Shown here piece by piece: positions 33,985 through 43,498 of a stretch of DNA of 64,000 nucleotides. Each line of letters begins with the position of its first letter. Within the stretch, counting starts at the first letter, position 1. The stretch lies in the NCBI GenBank assembly GCA_015680685.1, contig MNCI01012713.1:1019068-1083067 (forward strand). The letters run 5' to 3'. This DNA comes from Gnetum montanum. Its lineage: Eukaryota; Streptophyta; Gnetopsida; Gnetales; Gnetaceae. The notes below the pieces were generated by a model that saw only the letters and a program-made list of their open reading frames with translations, made no database searches and was not told where the DNA came from. The translations under genes and the position numbers were made by a program.

Positions 33985-34753
33985 GGACCTTTCATGAATT
34001 ACTTGATTGTAGGTCGTTGTCTTCCTACCTGGACTAGTATTTTCTTTGTCACGTATGGTTTAGTCTAGAGTGAGGTGTATGATGTAGTTCTAAACTAGTG
34101 CTACTCTTAGAGATAATGAAAAATAACCTTGTTTTAAGCTAATAGGGAATGAGAAGAAAAATCTAAGCTAGCCTAAGTGCGATGAGCATATGTCCTTAAT
34201 CATTCATGTGCATCTTGGTCCTTGTGTATGACTTTTAGGATTACCAAGTGCACATTACTTGAGCACTCCTAGATACGCTATTGGGTTACCAAGTAGTTAC
34301 ACTTAGATATTCATAATTAAGTCATACTCATTCTGCAATTAACAACAAGAATAGTAAATGATGGTAAAGAAATATTAATTAAGAAAACAATAAATAACAA
34401 GTAATGATTAAAGGAATTAAGAGCTAAGTGGATGCTGTAATGATGAAGTAATCTTGATCTTTATTGCTGGTCATGTGCAAGTCCAAGTACGTCACACTCG
34501 TATAAAGGTTCCATAAAATTACAATCATCACACTGTGGGCATGCACTGGGGAAAGAATTAACTGAAAAATGGTAAAAAAGGCTCTATCCCTACACTTACT
34601 TACTCTCGCCCCCTTCCTATGTGTCCAAATGTGTATTTATAGGCTTACACAGGAATCACGATATCGTGTATCTGATATCGTTATCCAGGCCGCGATATCG
34701 CGTACCTGATATTGTGGATCTGATATCGGAGCCTAGAAAATCATGATTAATCA
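33985..34753 (-). repeat. 5' LTR of F, truncated
   Basis: Matches 30530-31248. It has TATTTATAGG at 34634-34643 and five GATATC-type palindromes at 34660-34735. About 110 bases at the U5 side are gone. Confidence 0.85.
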
Positions 34754-34758
34754 AAACT

Positions 34759-36553
34759 CAAATGTGAAATCAGCCATGTATGCTAGAGGTGTAGTTCTAA
34801 GACTTCATTGGTAAAGGGCTCAAGGGAATTTGTGTTTGTTGAGTAGAAACATCAGCAGATGTGGAGCAAGGTAAGGTAAATGGAAAAATCACCTTTCAAT
34901 ATGGGTTAAAGGCAATGTGATCCATGCCATAATGGCCATGGAATCTATGAACTTTTCAAAATGATAATACATCAAATGTGGATGTGTGAATATGCATGAC
35001 ATCAAAGATACATGGCCTCCATAACAAATATTTTTTAAAAATTACATTTATCAAATTTTTAAATATAAAAAGGAGGATAGGGTTTACAGTTTAAGAAAGA
35101 AAGGATATATAAATATTTGGTAAATTTAATTTTTGGAAAATTGAAATTTTCCATATATAACTATCTCTCCTTGAAATTTGTAACAAGACACTTTCCAACT
35201 ATGGCATGTATTTCTCTTATTTTTGTAACTTCCTATGGTTATCTCCATGATATTTGTTTCCAAGGAAACACTTGACAACCATAGCTTGAATTCCTAAAAA
35301 CATCCCATGGAAGTTATAACTTCTAGGATGGTTATAAATTAATCCCCTAGATATGTGTAAACCCCTTAACTTCTCATGATTATTGTAACTACCCAAAGCC
35401 ATTATAAAAAGGCTTCAAGGGTACAATAAAAAAAGATGAAGAAAATTTGAAAAAAAATTACAATTTAAGATTATTTGTAAGATGGCTGACTAAAGACATC
35501 AATTTGGTTGCTTTGTTTTAATCTTGTGAGTTCATTTCTTTCTAGTTTATTTTAGTTACTTAGCCAATGGTTTAGATAGTATCATGCTTGGTATTTAATT
35601 ATAGTATTTTTCCTAGATTGATTTTATAGCTCTATTTTTGTGAAATATTAGACTTCTATTAAGACTTTTCATAGAAGAGTTTATGTTGTTAAAAAGCCTC
35701 AAGAGTGATTTAAACAAAATTGCCTATTTTGAGCATAGAAAATTTAGGAAAATCTTTGGTATTTTGAGATGATTAAAATAGCTTCATTATTTTAAAGTGT
35801 ATTGTCTTGGTATTTCAATCTTGTAATTGTCAATTTTTTTGAAGGCTCTGTTGAATGCAATCTTTGTCAACTATTAACTAGCCAAAATAGAGAGTTATAC
35901 TTTGTCATTTACGAAGCATTTTTGGGTAGTATAGTAAAATTGTTTTTATGAAATTGCTTGTTGAGCTTAGAGGGTTTGGATAATGCATAGTTAGATTGAA
36001 TTGGTATAGCTTTATTGTGAAGTGTTTTCTCATGTCAATTTATCTTGCTTAAATATTTGAGATTTCACACAAATGTTCTTTCTTTTCTTTCTCTTTCTAA
36101 GTCAATTGAATCTTTCTCTATTTCTAGTTTTCTTGTGAAATTTTCTCTCTAGGGGAAATTAGGAGTATGGTAGAATTGTGCTCAGACATTTTTGAGAAAT
36201 TTTATTTGTTATAAGTAACGTACTATAGGAACTGTATAGACTAAGTGATTAGACAAAATAGGAATCTTCAACAACTCATAGTATTTGACAAAGTTAGCCA
36301 AATCTATTTTATGATAGCCAATTATAGTTTTATACATAACACAAACATTTCAACATTCACAACAACAAACACATACTGACATTTAGTTCATTACATAACC
36401 ATTGAGTTTATTTGGAGTTGTCTGGGCCTTGGTGTTGCCAGAGATTAGTAAGCACCTAATCCCTATTTGAAAAACACCTTTGATCCCATGACCCCCAAGG
36501 TCTTGAGAGATCAAAGGCCCTCCAACATTGATAGTCCCAAATTGTCATCAATA
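34759..36553 (+). repeat. 5' LTR of B, second part
   Basis: Continues the LTR after F and matches about 44733-46485. It contains the TATA box at 35403 and ends GTCATCAATA, against GTCACCAACA in the 3' LTR. Confidence 0.9.
35403..35410 (+). promoter_or_regulatory. TATA box of LTR B (5' copy)
   Basis: TATAAAAA in GCCATTATAAAAAGGCTT, conserved at 45303-45310 in the 3' LTR. No other TATA candidate in the region is shared as cleanly. Confidence 0.6.
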
Positions 36554-36560
36554 GTTCTAT

Positions 36561-36577
36561 TGGTGCTAGAAGGACTA
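36561..36577 (+). other. Primer binding site of B
   Basis: TGGTGCTAGAAGGACTA lies seven bases after the LTR end. It resembles the PBS of A (TGGCACTAGAAGGAGGG) at nearly the same offset. Confidence 0.7.
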
Positions 36578-36676
36578 AAATATTTTCCTCTATGTTCATA
36601 AGCATGGTAGTTATAGCATACCAACAATTCTTTTGTTGCTAGTAGGGCTTAAGAAATTATATAATATTTTCAGTTC

Positions 36677-37933
36677 ATGATCAAACATATTGATAGTTTG
36701 GAAGATTTCAAAGGTTCCAAAGAAATTCTTGATTATAAGACTAATTACTCATTAGAAGAAGAAAAAGAGAAGGTTTTTGAATTTAGAACAAGTAGTGGAG
36801 TAAAAGCCAGAAGGATAAGAAGATCACCCCTTTTATTTGGTTTATTAGTCTATAAGAGAAGGTCAAAGAAATTTAAAAGTTCAATGATTAAAAGAAATTC
36901 TAATAGGATAGCAAATCCTTGGCAAAGAGTTATATAATTGGGATTTCAAAACTACAATGATATTTCTAAGATAGTTTACAAATATTTACCTAGGCCTTTT
37001 ATTCTTGGAAAAGCTTACTTAGCTAAAGAATACATCAACATGTTTGAGTTAGCTTTAGCACATGTAAATGTTCAACATCAAGATCAAGCTTGTAGGTTGT
37101 TTGTAGTAAACTTAAGGGATAAGGCTTAGATTTGGAATTCAAACTTACCAAGAAATTGTATCACAAGTTGTGATGATATAAAAAGTATTTTCTTGGCCCA
37201 ATTTCGCAATTGATTGGATCAACAACAACTGTACTATGGGTTAGTACAAGCTAAGCAAGGAGTTAAAGAGTCAATTAGAGATTTCAACATTAAGTTTCAA
37301 AGAATTTATGGGCTCTTTCAAAGACAATATAGACCATTAGATGAAATACTTAGAGATACTTAGCTTAAGGTTTTGATTCCCAATATTTCAATTTAGTTGA
37401 AAAGAACTCCAAACTTGATAACATTAAATGACTACTTTAGTGAAGTTATACAATTGGAAAAACAACTAAACTTGAACAATGATGAGATTATCTCAACTCA
37501 GAAAAGGGAAGAAAAAATGATCATGCCTATGCAAGATTTTGCTCAACTTAAAGCATTATCAGGACCATCTCATGTTAAGATAGAGTAAGAGCGTAAAAGC
37601 AAAGAATCTGAAAAAGAACAATTAATGAGATACTTTTCTAACAAAGTAGTGAAACTAGAAAAAGCTTTGGAAAAAGTTAAGATTAAAGAAGAAAAGAAAA
37701 ATAGAAAATACAATCACCAAGATAATAAGTTAGTAGAAGATGAGGATGAAAGTGATATTTCTATGTCTAACTTCCTTAATATTGAATTTGATGATGAGTT
37801 ATCTAGTGTTCATTATGCAAGCAAATCTTCTAACAGTGGATCTAGAAATACCTCTTCTCTATCAAGTTTTGAAGAAGATATGTCATTAAATGAGAAGTGT
37901 AATAACATTGAAGGAAATGGATACAATTTGTGA
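36677..37933 (+). pseudogene. gag: Element B gag
   Basis: One frame runs from MIKHIDSLEDFKGSKE through stops at 36935, 37127, 37211 and 37361. The gag core includes KAYLAKEYINMFELALAHVN, VVNLRDKA and VKESIRDFNIKFQRIYGLF. A Lys/Glu-rich coiled coil follows (KLEKALEKVKIKEEKKNRK), then an acidic Ser-rich tail with no clear zinc knuckle. The protein would form the particle. Protease and the archaeal RNase H continue in the same frame, so B may have made one fused polyprotein. The stops mostly replace expected Gln codons. Confidence 0.75.
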
Positions 37934-38279
37934 TCAAAGAAAAAATTAACTACTTCCAGACCTTGAAATGTTATTTGTAATCCATCCACTAAGAGAAAGG
38001 TTTTTGAACCAAGTACAAGAGAGAAAAATAAAGGTAAAGAAGATTAAGTAGAGCAAAGTACTCAAAATCAAACTCTTAATAAATGAATGAAGAAACCAAT
38101 TTTTTATGGAGTGGAGAATATGATTTAGTTGAGGATCTTAAATATTTTAGGGTAAATATTAGCATATATCCATTACTGTAGATAGGAGATCAATAAAGAA
38201 AGAGTTTGGAGTTCATTAAAGGTAAAAGGAGTTGGAGAATCAAAGTTAAGCTATGTGTCCAACATTGATAAGACATAAA

Positions 38280-38640
38280 AAACTAGCTATGATTGTTATC
38301 CTAATAAGGAAGCTCATACTTTTCTTTTGATAATGAAGTTAAAAGACAAATCTATTCACAATTTTTTGGTTGATTTTAGAGCTACATCTACTATCATGCT
38401 GTTATCTATATGTAGAAAACTTGGTTTGATTCCTAAAAATCAAATAAAAACATTGTTCAAGTAGATAAGGGTAGAGTGAAAATTGTGGGTCAACTACCCA
38501 ATGTTTTATTGGAAATTGTTTCTAAACCTTGTATTAAAAGTAGAGTAACTATTCAAGTAGAAGATATCCAAGATTCATAGTCTTTTGTTGAGTAGAAGTT
38601 GGAGTAAGAATTTTGTTGGTTACATATCAATAGATTATTC
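38280..38640 (+). pseudogene. Element B protease
   Basis: The retropepsin region reads FLVDFRATSTIMLLSICRKL, where the family has VDSGAS or VDPGAS. The catalytic Asp is kept but the following Ser/Thr-Gly is Phe-Arg, so the site is dead. The Gly to Arg change fits a G-to-A change. A frame change near 38460 splits the C-terminal part. It lies between gag and the archaeal-type RNase H. Confidence 0.7.
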
Positions 38641-38689
38641 ACATGTACAAATACCTTAGAAATGAGAGCCAAATAAAATATACATTTAT

Positions 38690-39235
38690 AGTGAACCTTT
38701 GTTGAATGAAAACATTATATCAAATGGAAAGAACAAGGACATTGAAACAAGAGCTTTTGAAACTAGAATTTGTACACTTCAAGAAGTTGATAACTTGGAA
38801 AAAGGAGAATCTCAAGATGAGAGCAAATGGGAATTATGCTTTGATGGTTCTTGTAACTCAATAGGTGAAAAAGTTGGGGTAGTTCTAGTAAAAGATGATT
38901 TCCAAAAAATATTTTAAGCAATTCATCTATCTTTCCCTTGTACTAACAACAAGGTTGAATATGAAGCTTTGAGTATCAAAATTAAAACAACATTGGAAAA
39001 AGGAATCGAGGTAATCACCATAAAGAAACACTCAAGATTAGTTTGTGAATAGATTAATGCCAACTATGTAGTAAAAAGCTCATTCTTACAATCCTATAAA
39101 TAGCTTTTTTGCAAAGTGCTCAATCAGTTTCATCACTACAAAATAGAATAGATAGGTAGAAAAGACAATTATATAGTAGATGATTTAGGAAAACTAGCAT
39201 CAACATTATATGTAAAAAAAAAAGAAAGTTATGAA
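38690..39235 (+). pseudogene. Element B archaeal-type RNase H, upstream of RT
   Basis: The domain opens SKWELCFDGSCNSIGEKVGV (first catalytic Asp in FDGSCN), continues CTNNKVEYEALSIKIKTTLE (catalytic Glu), then VITIKKHSRLVCE, where GDS is KHS so the third acid is lost, and ends GRKDNYIVDDLGKLAST with the last Asp. Stops at 38915, 39049 and 39100 fall at Gln positions (CEQINANYVV). It is clearly the same kind of domain as that of A at 17440-17900. In A, as in described Tat elements, it follows the RT-RNase H block; here it precedes RT. Confidence 0.85.
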
Positions 39236-39241
39236 GGTGTA

Positions 39242-39760
39242 ATGATTGGGAATGAGAATCAATTTTCAATACTAGATAACATAAAGCATTTACAAATATT
39301 CAAAGAGGACAATCAATTGTTTAGATTTTTGAAAAATAAACAAGAATTCAAAAATCAAGTCATACCTGAAACAACATCAAGGTTTAAGATAGATTATATT
39401 CCTAAAAAGGTAATTGATTATGAACATGAGTTTAAAATTTTTTTTATCAGAAAATATATACATAATCCAAATGATTAAACTTATGAAGTAATAAATCTTG
39501 GATCTACTAAGATACCAAAGATGTTAAATGTCACAAATAATAAGAATTTAGTCTTTAAATAAAATTTGGTATGACTTTTAAAAAATAATTTGGAAAATGT
39601 CTATTGGTCTTATGACAATCTTAAAAGTTTTCAACTAGATGTGATGACACATAAAATTCCTTTAATAGATGGTTGTAGGATAGTTAAAAAAAACAAAGGA
39701 AATTTAATCCATCATTTGAGTTAGCTATGGAAAGATCAAGAAGTTATTGCAAGACTAAAT
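39242..39760 (+). pseudogene. Element B linker before RT
   Basis: The frame continues with IDNIKHLQIFKEDNQLFRFL-like sequence, then STKIPKMLNVTN, VYWSYDNLKSFQLDVMTHKI and PLIDGCRIVKK. The W-x-Y-x-D-L-K pattern and H-x-I-P-L are the usual lead-in to Ty3-type RT. It supports that RNase H and RT were one polyprotein. Confidence 0.65.
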
Positions 39761-40500
39761 TATATATGTAGTTCGATATTCAACATGGCTAGCTAACCTT
39801 GTTTCAGTAAGAAAAAAGAATGGTGATATTAGGCTTCATGTAGATTTCAGGAATTTGATTGAAGCCTATAAAAAATATAAATACAAACTTGCTAGAATTA
39901 ATGAAATGTTGATCAAAGTATCAGGATGTCAAGTATATTCTTTCTTAGATGGTTTTTAAGGCTATAATTAGATCATGGTAGATAAGGGTGATATATATAA
40001 AACAACATTTATCACCAAATGGGGAACTTGTGCTTACCAAAGAATGTCATTTGGATTGTTAAATGCTATTTCAAAGCGCAATGCATTTAGCCTTTAAAGG
40101 TTTAATAGGTGAGTTCGTTATGGTTTATTTGGATGATATCATTGTTTTTTAAAAAAGAAAGGAAGATCATATTATTCATTTTCAACAAGTTTTTAAGAAA
40201 TTTCATGAGTATGGTATTTCATTAAATCCTAAGAAATGTATCTTTGGGGTTAAATCTAGAAGTTTACTATGCCATGTAATTTGTCAAGAAGGAATTGCTA
40301 TAGATAACTCCCGAATTCAAGTAGTACAGAATATTGAGCATCCTACAAGTAAAAAGGCTCTTAGATCTTTTATTGGAAAGATAAATTTTGTTAAGAAATT
40401 TATCCCTAGATTCACTAAAATTACTAAATCTTTGATACATTTTCTAAAGAAAGATGTCCTAGTAGAAAAAACACCAGAATTAGAGAGAGCTTTAGTAAAA
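39760..40500 (+). pseudogene. Element B reverse transcriptase
   Basis: Visible boxes are WLANLVSVRKKNGDIRLHVD, DFRNLIEAYKKYKYKLARIN, VYSFLDGFQGYNQIMVDKGD (with Gln restored mentally at stops), FITKWGTCAYQRMSFGLLNA, the catalytic MVYLDDIIVF at about 40120-40145, ISLNPKKCIFGV and the thumb IEHPTSKKALRSFIGKINFV. YLDD matches Ty3 RTs generally, in contrast to YVDD of A. Frame shifts lie near 39790, 40060 and 40150. It would copy the element RNA. Confidence 0.88.
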
Positions 40501-40529
40501 ATCAAAAAAGCTATTCAAGAAGCTCCTTA

Positions 40530-40960
40530 ATTGGTGAAATGAAAATTGAAAGAAGATTTTTGGGTATATGCTTTTGCTTCAAATGACTTAACTGTTGCTA
40601 TTTTAACTCAAAAAGATGAAGTTCAAAATGAACTAATCAAATTTTTTGGAAATTAGTTGAAAGGTTCAAAATTAAATTGTTTAGACTTAGAGAAATAGGA
40701 ATTTGTAGTCTTTAAAGCACTTTATCATTTCAAATATTACTTGGAAATATCATTAGTTCATATTATGCTAATAGAGCTTGCAGTAAAACAATTATTAGCT
40801 CAAAATGAAATTAAATTAAAAAGAGGAAAGTAGCTTATAAAGCTTCAAGTTTTTAGGTTTTTATTGGAAATATGCAAAACCATTAAAGGAATTGGATTAG
40901 CCAAGTTAATGGCTAGAGAATATAAAGTATGTGTGCTTTAGACTCATGAGGGAAATTGGT
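40530..40960 (+). pseudogene. Element B RNase H after RT
   Basis: The domain reads DFWVYAFASNDLTVAILTQK, where the family has Y-x-D-A-S or Y-L-A-A-S, then GSKLNCLDLEKQEFVVFKAL and HFKYYLEISLVHIMLIELAV. The first Asp is not visible, as in the first RNase H of A, so it looks like the tether-type copy. It follows RT directly and precedes integrase. Confidence 0.78.
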
Positions 40961-40999
40961 ATGATGAAATCCTAGAATTTCTTAAAACATGAAAGGTTC

Positions 41000-42190
41000 A
41001 AAAAAACTTAATTGTAAGTTAGAAGAGAGATTTTTTGAAAAAAGGAAAAAAAATTGTGATTAAACATGGAATCTTATACAGAAAGGACTTTAGAGGGGTT
41101 TTATTGAAATGTGTTCACAATGATCAAGTTTGTCCTATCTTAGAACATTTTCATGATCATTCTAATTTGTTTTATGAATCTCCTAAGTCTACTATGCCAC
41201 ATATACTTTGCTATGGCTTTATTGGCCTAGTATGTATTAAGATATTAGTTTGAAAATTCAAAGATGTTACAAATGTCAAATTCATGGATCAATAATAAAA
41301 AAGGATAGAGCTCCCTTAAAGCTAGTAATTGTAGATAAACCATTTTAGCAATGGGGCTTAGATTTTATTGGTACAATTACTCCTTTGAGAACTAGACATA
41401 AGTTTATTCTCATAGTTACTGATTACTTTACCAAAAGGTTTGAAGCAAAGTCTCTAAGAAAAATTTTAGCATTATACATAATTAATTTCTTGGAAGATTA
41501 GATTCTAAGTCATTTTGGTATACCTAAAGTGTTGGTATTCAATAATGGACCTCCTTTTCAATTTGAAGAATTTATAACATGGGCATAAGAGAAATCTATT
41601 TTTCTATTTTCTTCTTTAAATTATTATCCTCAAGGGAATGGCTTAGCTGAATCTACAAATAAAAAGCTTTATTTCCTACATCAAAAATTTTATGGATGGG
41701 AATCCAAGAAATTAGATTGATTACTTGCAATCGACATTATGGACTGATCATATCAGATTTAAGAAGGCTATTGGAATGTCAGCTTATAACTTGGTTTATG
41801 GTTTTTCAACAAGAATTATGACTAAGATTATAAGTTCCACCTCAGATTTTGTACAAAAATATAGTGAGAAAACTAATAAAGATAGAAGTTTCATGACCTT
41901 TCTCATCAAAAGAGAAGTTGAAATGGATAAAGCTAAAGATAATTTATTAAATAATGCTTCTTAATTCAAAAGGTGGTTTGATAGAAATGCTCCAAAAATA
42001 TCTTTTAAAGTTGATGATTTAGTATTATTATGGAATATGAAGAAGCCAAATAAGTTTTCAGCAATATGGATAGGTCTATTTCAAACCAAGGAACACTTAT
42101 TAGAGGACACCTACAAATTATTGATGTTAGATGGGTTGGAATTGCAGTTTCCATACAATGTTTTACATATAAAGAATTATTTTGGATAAC
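41000..42190 (+). pseudogene. Element B integrase
   Basis: The zinc-binding part is decayed: ILEHFHDHSNLFYESPKSTM, then YWPSMY and CYKCQIHG. The core has WGLDFIGTITPLRTRHKFIL (first Asp), VLVFNNGPPFQFEEF (second Asp is Asn) and YYPQGNGLAESTNKKLYFLH (Glu present). The C-terminal part from MQSTLWTDHIRFKKAIGM reaches FKVDDLVLLWNMKKPNKFSA and VLHIKNYFG before a stop at 42189. Frame shifts lie near 41220 and 41690. It would have inserted the cDNA. Confidence 0.87.
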
Positions 42191-42194
42191 CACC

Positions 42195-42480
42195 CATAAC
42201 TTATATATATATATATATTAATATATGTGTATAATATAGCAATATATATGTATGTAACTATAACAATATTTAGTATACATAGTAGTTAGTAATAAACCTT
42301 TATATATAAAATTTAATATATGTATATGCTTAGTAGTAACATATATAAGATATAAAATATATATAGACTTATATAATATTTAACCATAACATATATATCC
42401 TATACGTATGCTTGATATGTCTATATAGTATTATTAAGACATGTATGCGTTAAAGTATTAGTTTAAAAATATTTAATTCA
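42195..42480. repeat. AT-rich low-complexity stretch
   Basis: Runs of TATATA and ATATGT with almost no G or C directly follow the integrase stop. No coding potential. Confidence 0.8.
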
Positions 42481-42728
42481 AAGGATTATTTTAAATATTA
42501 AATTTATATTATCCTAAGTAATCATTACTTGTGATGACTGTAAGTAGAAGTGATGGTTAGATAACTACATAGTGGTGAATTAATTTCAGCAACCAAAAGG
42601 TGGAATTTAAATTAGCCAATTGTATGATGATGGAAAATAAATAAGTTTTGGCTAAGTGGCAAAGTTGGTTAGTAGAATTGGTGGGAATTTCAAATTTACC
42701 TTACACTATATAAGGAAATGAGAATTTC

Positions 42729-43323
42729 TTGGAAATACATCATTTCTCAATTCAAGGTTTAGGTGAAAAAAAAAGTGAAGTATTTAAGTGTGAGGTAGAA
42801 AGATGGTTCTTGGAGAGAGGGCAACAAGAAGTCCTTTTATCCCATATGTTACAAGATGCTACCCAGAGCATGTCTAAAGAGCTTATTGTAAGGCAATTGC
42901 CCATGGAGCATCTTGTGAAAGATCTTTCTTACTTTGGCTTTAAGATGAGTTTAGATTTCTCACTAGTGAACTTTCTATACATTCCAATGTTTGGGGTAGC
43001 TTTCATGATTGTACAATCCAAGCTAAAAATCAAGGAGAATTTAGTAAACATGATTCTTGGGAAGAGGCTTTCATGTCCCAAGACACATAAGCAACTAGTT
43101 GGGGAGAACCTCAAAATTTAGTACTAAAGACTTGGATAAAAAAGCGACAAAGATAGTTGTTAAAGACAAGGGTGAAGACCAAGTTAAGGCTTCCACTAGG
43201 CAAGAAGAGGAAAGAAGAGCATTCATCACAACTGAAATAACATATGAGAGGGTTCATGATATGAGAGTTCCTATGAGAGTTACTTTAACTATTCTCTTTC
43301 CACCTACAGAATGGTTTGTATAA
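42729..43323 (+). pseudogene. Extra 3' ORF of B
   Basis: After the AT-rich stretch the plus strand has a 131-codon frame (MEIHHFSIQGLGEKKSEVFK, ending LVGENLKI) overlapping a second 75-codon frame from 43099 (MGRTSKFSTKDLDKKATKIV, ending FPPTEWFV). A single shift would join them. The first part has a hydrophobic segment FSLVNFLYIPMFGVAFMIV that could be a membrane helix; the second is Lys/Glu-rich. I recognise no domain. It is in sense orientation, between integrase and PPT. Confidence 0.5.
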
Positions 43324-43472
43324 GATTATGTTGTATAGTTTCCTAAGGTTTATTTGGAATTAGGTTTTTATTTTATCAAACCTTAAGTTTGATAAAAGTT
43401 TTCCTCAAAAAAATATTTTGTTTCTATGTAAAAAAAAAAGTTTCCAATAAAGTCTATGTTTCTTAGCTAGGG

Positions 43473-43498
43473 TGAAAAAAGGTTGGGGGGTTGAGAAA
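43473..43498 (+). other. Polypurine tract of B
   Basis: GGTGAAAAAAGGTTGGGGGG and TTGAGAAA directly precede the TG of the 3' LTR. Confidence 0.75.

Larger units (their letters stand above)
30389..34753 (-). mobile_element. Athila-like element F, internally deleted, nested in LTR B
   Basis: Minus-strand order is a truncated 5' LTR (34753 to about 33985), a single long ORF, a PPT and an intact 3' LTR (31248-30389). The 5' LTR has lost about 110 bases at its U5 end, together with PBS, gag and pol: it passes at TGTCTTCCTACCTGGACT straight into the 3' ORF. Perfect AAACT duplications show it moved as a unit or was deleted after insertion. It has no pol of its own. Confidence 0.88.

Noticed and set aside
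42195-42480. Possible matrix attachment or origin in AT-rich DNA
   Set aside because: A/T richness alone does not support either and no specific motif is visible.
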